Source: Bacteriovoracaceae bacterium UBA1511 (GTDB taxonomy: Bacteria; Bdellovibrionota; Bacteriovoracia; Bacteriovoracales; Bacteriovoracaceae). From it: a stretch of 10,716 bases of DNA. Within the stretch, counting starts at the first letter, position 1; each line of letters starts with the position of its first letter. The notes under the pieces are model-generated. The model was not told the origin of the DNA, did not search any database, and saw only the letters and a list, made by a program, of their open reading frames with translations. The stretch is taken from assembly GCA_002323535.1 (NCBI GenBank), contig DCQT01000027.1:1-10716 (forward strand), in the 5' to 3' direction. Shown here piece after piece: positions 6,002 through 10,716 of this stretch. The position numbers and the translations under genes are program-made.

Positions 6002-6886
6002 TTATTTTAATGTAAAGACAAAGTACATCCCAATAAAAAAACAGCATAATGCACTTAGGAAATATCTAGAAGGCCATTTCTTGTTTTGAATAGATTCAAA
6101 TAAGGATGAAAAAACGACACCTGTTAAACTCACTGCACTTACAACAGCTAAATTTCCAACTTGAATTGCTTTCAAAAAAAACGATAGAGAAATAAATGTC
6201 CCCAAGAAGGCACCTGCTATTGCCTGAAGTCTTTCCTTCCTGGTTATGCTTTTCAAACCTGTTATAATACTAATTTTCTTTGATGCCGTTTTTGTTAAAA
6301 TTAAGTAAGCAAGCGCTGCCCCAAATATTCTAAAAAAATTCACGTTGAAACTTGTAAGTAAGTTAGAGCTTTCAAAACAGTGCCTTGAAATCATAACCCC
6401 AAATGAATCAAAAAATATTCCGCTCATAGCAATTGCAATGTACTTTAAAGAGAACTCTTTGTTCTTTTTTCGGGACTCAACACTTAGGATGGCCAAACAT
6501 AAAATACAAAATACAATCCCTACTAAATGCCCTATTTTTAATGACTGCCCGAGAAAAGCATAACCTAAAATACCAAGAAACGCCGGCTGAAAACCAAAGA
6601 TTAAAAGTGTCCTACCTGGTCCCATGTTCACAAATGATTTGAGAATTAACGTATCTCCAATACCCAATCCCAAAAAGCCAGAAAGAACTAAGAGTGCAAA
6701 AAGGTTAAGGCCAGGAAAAAATACTTGTTCGTTAATAAGAGCAGTCAAAAAGAAAAATATGAATGCAACTAAAGCCTTAAACTTATTCATCCATAAGTGA
6801 CCAAGCTTATTTGAAAAGTTAGTGAAAGTAATCGCTCCAAGAGCAAAGCAAAAATTTGCACACAATGTGTATGTATATGCTTCCAA
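6002..6886 (-). CDS. EamA/DMT-family membrane transporter
   Basis: A 294-residue integral membrane protein with about ten hydrophobic helices arranged as two similar halves (roughly residues 1-135 and 148-293). This is the pattern of the drug/metabolite transporter superfamily, EamA type. Supporting features are GLGIGDTLILKSFVNMGPGR near the end of TM3, before TM4 (about 73-92), and the second-half helix ending AIQVGNLAVVSAVSLTGVVFSSL. Members export amino acids or metabolites or import nucleotide sugars, so substrate is unknown. The start must be TTG: an in-frame TGA lies two codons upstream, the next Met (33) would delete the first helix, and GGGGTGA stands just before the TTG. The class III aminotransferase lies 43 bp downstream, suggesting both act on the same amino compound. 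The promoter should lie in the 116 bp shared with the divergent membrane-protein gene, but I see no convincing one. Confidence 0.9.
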   Translation of the reverse strand: MEAYTYTLCANFCFALGAITFTNFSNKLGHLWMNKFKALVAFIFFFLTALINEQVFFPGLNLFALLVLSGFLGLGIGDTLILKSFVNMGPGRTLLIFGFQPAFLGILGYAFLGQSLKIGHLVGIVFCILCLAILSVESRKKNKEFSLKYIAIAMSGIFFDSFGVMISRHCFESSNLLTSFNVNFFRIFGAALAYLILTKTASKKISIITGLKSITRKERLQAIAGAFLGTFISLSFFLKAIQVGNLAVVSAVSLTGVVFSSLFESIQNKKWPSRYFLSALCCFFIGMYFVFTLK

Positions 6887-6980
6887 CTTTCACCCCAAAT
6901 AGGAAAGGTTTTTAGACTAATACCATATAGGTGACGGCCAACAAGACGCACATTAGTACTGTAAAATTTACAACAAGAAC

Positions 6981-7002
6981 AAGGAGTATTAACCTTTTAA
7001 TT
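6981..7002 (+). promoter_or_regulatory. Ribosome site with hairpin-capable spacer
   Basis: AAGGAG (6981-6986) is the only strong ribosome site near this gene but lies 16 nt before the ATG at 7003, further than normal. The gap contains ATTAA-CCTT-TTAAT (6988-7001), a 5-bp A/U stem with a four-base loop. Folding would shorten the effective spacing. The stem is weak, so this may be incidental. Confidence 0.35.
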
Positions 7003-7482
7003 ATGAATACTTATCAAATAATCTTTGAAATAACTTTCTTTGTTTTTTTTGGTTTAACTATGGAGATAATTTTCTCTGTTTGTGGGATCGAGAGGTGCCT
7101 GGGAAAAAAACTTAAAAAACAAACACCCCACAAGTACCTTGAGGGATTTGTCAGCTTATACATGATTCCCATACATGGTTTGGGGGTTTACTTTCTTTAT
7201 AAACCGTTTTTCTACTGGATCAGCGATTTTCCTATCTCTGCGAGGTACGTTATATGGGCGCTTGCTTTCACAAAATGTGAAATCATAGGAGGTTTCATAT
7301 ACAAAAAAATACTAGGTTTTTATCCTTGGGACTATTACAAAGAAAGTAAGTTTAAAATTTTTAAAGATGGTTACAGTCTTTGGACACTCATTCCTTGTTG
7401 GGGAATTGCTGGGTTGGTCTTGGAAAAATACGTCAAACTAATCACTTTCCTGAGCTCAAAGCTTAGTGAGTTTTCATTTTAA
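7003..7482 (+). CDS. Small four-helix membrane protein, CmpB/PF06541-like
   Basis: A 159-residue hydrophobic protein with about four membrane segments (roughly 5-27, 48-70, 80-103 and 125-145). The C-terminal pattern FYPWDYY (106-112), a basic stretch, then GYSLWTLIPCWGIAGL (123-138) resembles the WDYS..G...L..WGLLGL pattern of the putative ABC-transporter type IV/CmpB family. No ATP-binding partner is nearby, so a transport role is not supported. KCEIIGGFIYKKIL (91-104) is a conserved-looking charged helix. I chose the ATG at 7003 because MNTYQ leads directly into the first helix and AAGGAG lies upstream. A GTG at 6931 would add a 24-residue basic, non-hydrophobic leader and has no ribosome site. 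The gene is divergent from the EamA gene and stops 4 bp from the convergent glycosyltransferase gene. Confidence 0.78.
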   Translation: MNTYQIIFEITFFVFFGLTMEIIFSVCGIERCLGKKLKKQTPHKYLEGFVSLYMIPIHGLGVYFLYKPFFYWISDFPISARYVIWALAFTKCEIIGGFIYKKILGFYPWDYYKESKFKIFKDGYSLWTLIPCWGIAGLVLEKYVKLITFLSSKLSEFSF

Positions 7483-7487
7483 AACTC
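7468..7487. terminator. Weak stem-loop across the convergent stop codons
   Basis: GAGTTTT (7468-7474) and AAAACTC (7481-7487) form a perfect 7-bp stem with a six-base loop. It spans the stop of the membrane-protein gene and touches the stop of the glycosyltransferase gene. It is symmetrical, so it could act on both strands, but the stem is AT-rich and neither side has a full T-run immediately after it. Confidence 0.35.
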
Positions 7488-8428
7488 TAGGACACACTTT
7501 TTAATTCAACGTTGTTCTTATCTTTAACCGATTCTAGGTCAACAAATTTATAAGCATCTCTCATGCTTTGACTAAATATTGAAAATAAAACCATCATATT
7601 TAAACCAGCAAGTGTGGAAATAACGAAAGTGGATAACAAAATTACCTTTACGGACCTTTGCATGTAAAAACCAAGAACTCCCTCAAGAGACAACCCCAAA
7701 ATAACAGAAATAATTGAAAAGCCACTGAGTGTTGCGCACGCGATTAAAGCCCTAATAGAAATTCTATCCAAGAAGGGCATCAACATTTTTATTCCGTGAG
7801 AGATCAGCCCCACCGTATTCATCTTTGATTCTCCCGAGTACCTTTTCCCTCTTTCACATGGAACTAAATTAAGGTTTAATTTCAAACTCAAAAATACAGA
7901 GCTGTAACAAAGGTCAAAAAATGGGTGGTGAATAATTTTACATATCGCTTTTGATTTGAAGCAAGCAAAGTTTCCTGTCTTAACAGTAATTCCTGTAGCC
8001 GCCCTAAAAAATAACTTAAAAAAGAAATACATAAACTTGAAAAGTGGCGATTCTTGTCTCTTCGTTCTTTTTGCCAGAGAAAAACTATAATCATCCTCCA
8101 GCGAACTTATAAGGCCCGAGAGGTGTTCTGGAAGGTCCTCTCCATCGCTATCTAAAGTAACGATCAAATCGTTTTTGTCGAAAGTCGGGGCAAGTTTTCT
8201 GAGAGCAAAAACAATCGCCCGTTGATGACCAAGGTTAACTATTGGCCTTATAACCGTTACTCCGGGGGTATTGGAGAATTCGTTCATCTCATTATCCGCA
8301 CCAGCTGAATCATCAATAAAGTAAAAGTGGATCGAATACCCTGGAAGAGATTTTTTAATGTTTACCATCAACTCCTTAGCGCATGGAACATCAAAATAAA
8401 CAGGAGAAATTACATTTAACTTCTGCAT
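7487..8428 (-). CDS. Family 2 glycosyltransferase, polyprenyl-phosphate type, with C-terminal membrane anchor
   Basis: A 313-residue enzyme predicted to move a sugar from a nucleotide donor to a lipid-phosphate or other acceptor at the inner face of the cytoplasmic membrane. The GT-A domain covers about residues 1-210. It opens LNVISPVYF, then FIDDSAG (37-43, nucleotide binding), NLGHQRAI (65-72) and the metal-binding LDSDGEDLPEHL (92-103), where Asp93 and Asp95 form the DXD motif. KRYSGESKM (195-203) is the R..G.SK signature. Two membrane helices follow (about 225-248 and 262-285) with a charged tail, the layout of DPM1/GtrB/ArnC-like enzymes. LDSDGEDLPE differs from the common DADLQDPPE, and sugar and acceptor are unknown. 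The ATG has only a weak ribosome site. The lipoprotein gene lies 56 bp upstream on the same strand; the genes may or may not be co-transcribed. Confidence 0.9.
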   Translation of the reverse strand: MQKLNVISPVYFDVPCAKELMVNIKKSLPGYSIHFYFIDDSAGADNEMNEFSNTPGVTVIRPIVNLGHQRAIVFALRKLAPTFDKNDLIVTLDSDGEDLPEHLSGLISSLEDDYSFSLAKRTKRQESPLFKFMYFFFKLFFRAATGITVKTGNFACFKSKAICKIIHHPFFDLCYSSVFLSLKLNLNLVPCERGKRYSGESKMNTVGLISHGIKMLMPFLDRISIRALIACATLSGFSIISVILGLSLEGVLGFYMQRSVKVILLSTFVISTLAGLNMMVLFSIFSQSMRDAYKFVDLESVKDKNNVELKSVS

Positions 8429-8457
8429 TTAAACTTATCGAATATATTCATTGGTTC

Positions 8458-8474
8458 TTGAGTTAAAAACTCAA
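8458..8474. repeat. Perfect 7-bp palindrome upstream of the glycosyltransferase gene
   Basis: TTGAGTTaaaAACTCAA has perfect 7-bp arms around 3 bp, in the 56-bp gap between the lipoprotein stop and the glycosyltransferase start. On the minus strand the T-run precedes the stem rather than following it, so it is not a standard terminator. An operator near a glycosyltransferase promoter or a small RNA hairpin between the two genes are the options. Confidence 0.5.
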
Positions 8475-8484
8475 AAAAGTGATT

Positions 8485-8859
8485 TTATTTACATCTGTAA
8501 ACATCACTCTTAAAGAAATGTTTAATCTTTCCTTGAGAGAAAACCGTCTCCCCTTCTGGTCTTTCTCTTCTTTTATGCTCAGAGACTTCAGAGAGCGTGT
8601 CTCCTCCTAACTTACTGGTTTCTAGATAAACAAAGTACTCAAGTTTATTTCGATCAAATTTATTTAAATTTAGCTCGCCTAGCTTACTACAGCCAACAAG
8701 ATCACTCAGACTTCTGGCAAACTTAATTTCACTTTTAAGTTTTTTTAGTTTTTCTTTTTCTATTTTAGAAATAGATTTTTTTTCTACCTTGGCGTTATCC
8801 TTATTTTTAATAGATGAACATGAAACCAAAACACCGAGTAATAACAAGCACTTAAGCAT
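8485..8859 (-). CDS. Small lipoprotein, DUF4156-like C-terminus
   Basis: A 124-residue predicted lipoprotein. The N-terminus MLKCLLLLGVLVSC is a short signal peptide with lipobox LVSC, so signal peptidase II should cleave before Cys14. Ser15 and Ser16 follow and no Asp is at +2, which favours sorting to the outer membrane. Residues 18-45 are rich in Lys and Glu and probably helical. The rest contains VGCSKLGELNLN, ETSKLGGDTLSEV and a C-terminal KSDVYRCK. The spacing of the two cysteines and the LGGDTL element recalls small DUF4156-type lipoproteins, but I am not certain of the match and know no function. I chose the ATG at 8859 because AAGGAG lies 8 nt upstream and this start places the signal peptide correctly; an in-frame ATG at 8889 would add ten residues before it. 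It is divergent from the hydroxylase gene. Confidence 0.85.
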   Translation of the reverse strand: MLKCLLLLGVLVSCSSIKNKDNAKVEKKSISKIEKEKLKKLKSEIKFARSLSDLVGCSKLGELNLNKFDRNKLEYFVYLETSKLGGDTLSEVSEHKRRERPEGETVFSQGKIKHFFKSDVYRCK

Positions 8860-8889
8860 CTGAAAAACTCCTTTCAATTCAATACCCAT

Positions 8890-8918
8890 ATTTTAGGAAT
8901 TTTTGATTAGATTGACAG
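8890..8918 (-). promoter_or_regulatory. Promoter of the lipoprotein gene
   Basis: On the minus strand, CTGTCA (8913-8918, four of six) and TAAAAT (8890-8895, five of six) are separated by exactly 17 nt. Transcription would start near 8883, giving a leader of about 24 nt that holds the AAGGAG ribosome site. The -35 overlaps the -35 of the opposite promoter. Confidence 0.6.
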
Positions 8919-8939
8919 CTAAATTTGTCTCTTTAGAAT
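8912..8939 (+). promoter_or_regulatory. Promoter of the hydroxylase/CREST operon
   Basis: A perfect TTGACA (8912-8917) is followed after 16 nt by TAGAAT (8934-8939, five of six). Transcription would start near 8946, 25 nt before the ATG, with GGAG in the leader. This is the best-matching sigma70-type promoter I found in the window. Confidence 0.7.
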
Positions 8940-8970
8940 TATATTGTACTGAAAATTGGAGTTAATTTAG

Positions 8971-10107
8971 ATGGATACAAATAGCTATGTAACACTCGCC
9001 GTTCCCGTTTTTATTGTCAGCATGATTCTTGAAATGATCGTAAGTCACCTAAGAAAAGATAAGCTCTACCGATTCAATGATTCAATTTCCAACTTATCTA
9101 ATGGGCTCGGGCAGCAGGCTATTGGAGTTGTAAGTAAAGTAGTGCAAATTTATTGTTACACCTGGATCTATAACCATACGGGATTTTTAAAATTTGACTC
9201 AGCAAACCCTATACACTGGATCATCGCTTTACTGCTTGCTGACTTGTCTTACTACCTTTTCCATCGTGCGAGTCATCGTACCAATATTCTCGTAGGCTCA
9301 CACGTCGTTCATCACCAAAGTGAAGAGTACAACTTATCAGTTGCAATGAGACAAAGCTGGCTTACAAGATTTTATAGTTGGTTTTTTTACCTACCACTAG
9401 CAGTACTAGGAGTACCTACACCCGTTTTTATTGGTGTAATGGGAATTGTTATCATTTATCAATTTTGGGTACATACTCAATACATTGGTAAGCTTGGCTG
9501 GATGGAAAAAGTTTTTGTCACTCCTTCCCATCATCGAGTTCATCACGGACGAAACCCTGAGTATGTAGATAAAAACTTTGGAGCTATATTTATCGTATGG
9601 GATAAAATTTTTGGGACATTCGCAGAGGAAAAGGCACCAGTTGTTTATGGAATTGTGAATCCTTCAAATACCTGGAACCCTCTTTGGGCGAACTTTAGAT
9701 ATTACAAAAAACTTTGGGGTGAAGCAAAGATGGCAAGTCACCCTGTTGATAAATTAAAGGTCTGGGTTTCAAAACCTGAATGGAGACCAAGAAATTTAGA
9801 GCCTTACGGTGATGTCGCCCAAATAACACCTGAGGAGTTAATTAAATACGATAAAAAAAGAAGTGGATACCCCGTTGTTGCTATCACGACTCAGTTCATC
9901 TTTTCCCTAATACTATTTGGTTTTACACTCGCCAACGCTAAGACTATGCCACTGCAAATCCAGGCGGTCATGAGCGGTTTAATTGTTTGGAGCTTAACTA
10001 ACATCGGCGGCATTCAAGAAAAAAAGAACTGGGTTCTAACGAGCCAAATAATGTTTTTTGGCGCTTTTTTGTTTGTTAGCTTTTATTTTAAAAATTACTG
10101 GGTCTAG
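8971..10107 (+). CDS. Alkylglycerol monooxygenase-like membrane hydroxylase (fatty acid hydroxylase/sterol desaturase superfamily)
   Basis: A 378-residue integral membrane di-iron oxygenase. The histidine clusters are complete: HRASH (98-102), HVVHH (111-115), His168 in the QFWVHT helix, and HHRVHH (187-192). The surrounding text, EEYNLSVAMRQS (118-129), LGWMEKVFVTPSHHRVHHGR and FIVWDKIFGTF (207-217), is much closer to animal AGMO (TMEM195) than to ordinary sterol desaturases. AGMO cleaves the ether bond of alkylglycerols using tetrahydrobiopterin. Membrane segments lie at about 8-25, 82-97, 135-167, 308-325 and later; the C-terminal region (230-378) resembles AGMO's extra helices but is shorter (animal enzyme about 445 residues). 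The residue after the first cluster is Arg103, where animal AGMO has Glu. GGAG lies 9 nt before the ATG. The CREST-like gene follows after 43 bp. Ether-lipid cleavage is likely but not proven. Confidence 0.85.
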   Translation: MDTNSYVTLAVPVFIVSMILEMIVSHLRKDKLYRFNDSISNLSNGLGQQAIGVVSKVVQIYCYTWIYNHTGFLKFDSANPIHWIIALLLADLSYYLFHRASHRTNILVGSHVVHHQSEEYNLSVAMRQSWLTRFYSWFFYLPLAVLGVPTPVFIGVMGIVIIYQFWVHTQYIGKLGWMEKVFVTPSHHRVHHGRNPEYVDKNFGAIFIVWDKIFGTFAEEKAPVVYGIVNPSNTWNPLWANFRYYKKLWGEAKMASHPVDKLKVWVSKPEWRPRNLEPYGDVAQITPEELIKYDKKRSGYPVVAITTQFIFSLILFGFTLANAKTMPLQIQAVMSGLIVWSLTNIGGIQEKKNWVLTSQIMFFGAFLFVSFYFKNYWV

Positions 10108-10150
10108 ATTAAGTAAAACCCCAGAAGATTCACCCGAATAAGGAAGTATA

Positions 10151-10716
10151 ATGGAAATTCCATCACTTGCCCCTCAATGTCCTTGGTATGAGCTAAGCGA
10201 AATCGCAAAGCCAAATGTGAAGTGGTGTGAGGCAACAGTTTGCGGATGGATAACCGAACCAGCAAACACTTGGTCCAATTTAGCATTTATTGGTATGGGA
10301 ATCGCCATTTGGATAATTGCCTCAAACAAAAACCAAACGACAGCAAAACTCTTCGGCCCATTAGGTGTGTTTGTTGGACTTTGCTCTTTTGTATACCACA
10401 TGAGTTATACAATGATCCTTCAGACTTTTGACTTTGTCGCTATGTATGCTTTTGTCGGTCTTATTATTCTTTTAAACCTAAGAAGACTCGGGTACCTCTC
10501 AAAAGCAAAGCAGGTACGCTACCTCGTTGGAAGCGTCCTTATTTTAACCGGTGTATTTATGTTTTTTTACTTCACAGGGATTCCTGTGCAGTTAACAGTA
10601 GCGCTAATGGTTGTTGGTGTTTTTCTCACAGAGTATTTTGCAAGAAAAAAAGAGACCGACTCTCCTACTTTAAAATATTTTTTATATGGAATGGGATCGC
10701 TTGGAGTTGCTTTGGT
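10151..10716 (+). CDS. CREST/alkaline ceramidase-like membrane hydrolase (partial, 5' end)
   Basis: The first 188 codons of a multi-helix membrane protein cut by the right edge. WCEATVCGWITEPANTWSNLAFI (written here in parts: WCE at 25-27, then ITEPANTWSNLAFI at 34-47) matches the ceramidase/CREST opening, where an acidic residue and NT-SN precede the first helix. The second and third helices carry the metal-site pattern SFVYHMSYT (79-87) and LQTFDFVAMY (90-99), with Ser79, His83 and Asp94 as expected zinc-site residues. The HXXXH of the last helix would lie outside the window. The superfamily comprises alkaline ceramidases, PAQR receptors and Per1-like proteins, so lipid amide or ester hydrolysis is likely. 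AAGGA precedes the ATG by 6 nt, and the gene starts 43 bp after the hydroxylase, so they are probably one operon. Confidence 0.8.
   Translation, partial: MEIPSLAPQCPWYELSEIAKPNVKWCEATVCGWITEPANTWSNLAFIGMGIAIWIIASNKNQTTAKLFGPLGVFVGLCSFVYHMSYTMILQTFDFVAMYAFVGLIILLNLRRLGYLSKAKQVRYLVGSVLILTGVFMFFYFTGIPVQLTVALMVVGVFLTEYFARKKETDSPTLKYFLYGMGSLGVAL

Noticed and set aside
6931..7002. GTG start giving a 183-residue membrane protein
   Set aside because: There is no ribosome site before the GTG, and the added 24 residues are basic and unlike a signal sequence. The 7003 ATG leads directly into the first membrane helix.
8458..8478. Terminator after the lipoprotein gene
   Set aside because: The stem is perfect, but on the transcribed strand the T-run comes before the stem and GAACC follows it, which is the wrong order.
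10104..10431. Short open frames on both strands near the right edge
   Set aside because: They overlap the CREST-like gene, which reads open from 10151 to the edge with family motifs.

Overview
The window is about 10.7 kb of AT-rich bacterial chromosome. It carries ten protein genes and no RNA genes, CRISPR array or insertion sequence. The left third is the front of a Na+-translocating NADH:quinone reductase operon (nqrA-nqrB-nqrC-nqrD, minus strand, nqrD cut by the window edge). The proteins look Gram-negative: NQR, a lipobox lipoprotein suited to an outer membrane, and a polyprenyl-phosphate type glycosyltransferase. The NQR set suggests a marine or sodium-using bacterium. A Bacteriovorax/Halobacteriovorax-like member of the Bdellovibrionota would fit the base composition and the lipid genes, but this is only an inference and nothing here proves the taxon.

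Layout, left to right. (1) 1-3770, minus: nqrA, nqrB, nqrC and nqrD, tightly packed, with 2-5 bp gaps or an 11-bp overlap. All the cofactor residues I could look for are present: FMN threonines in NqrB and NqrC, and two iron-centre cysteines in NqrD. (2) 3771-4086: a 316-bp divergent regulatory region dense in inverted repeats. It includes a long stem-loop followed by seven T on the minus strand, which looks like a terminator shielding nqrA. (3) 4087-4638, plus: a 183-aa pentapeptide-repeat protein. (4) 6886-4669, minus: a two-gene unit, an EamA-type transporter (TTG start) and then a class III PLP aminotransferase of the AGXT2-like group (GTG start). (5) 7003-7482, plus: a small four-helix membrane protein resembling the CmpB/PF06541 family, converging with (6) 8428-7487, minus: a family 2 glycosyltransferase with two C-terminal membrane helices. 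(7) 8859-8485, minus: a small lipoprotein. (8) 8971-10716, plus: a probable operon of an alkylglycerol-monooxygenase-like di-iron membrane hydroxylase and a CREST/alkaline-ceramidase-like membrane hydrolase (cut by the right edge).

How they work together. The nqr genes build one respiratory sodium pump. The transporter and aminotransferase probably handle the same amino compound. The hydroxylase and CREST protein form a plausible lipid-remodelling pair: one opens ether lipids, the other acts on amide- or ester-linked lipids. The lipoprotein gene and the lipid operon are driven by back-to-back sigma70-like promoters whose -35 boxes overlap on the same bases. The most unusual points are this shared -35, the hydroxylase/CREST pair with an arginine where animal AGMO has a cofactor-linked glutamate, and the minus-strand terminator at the far side of the pentapeptide gene, which implies a long antisense transcript.
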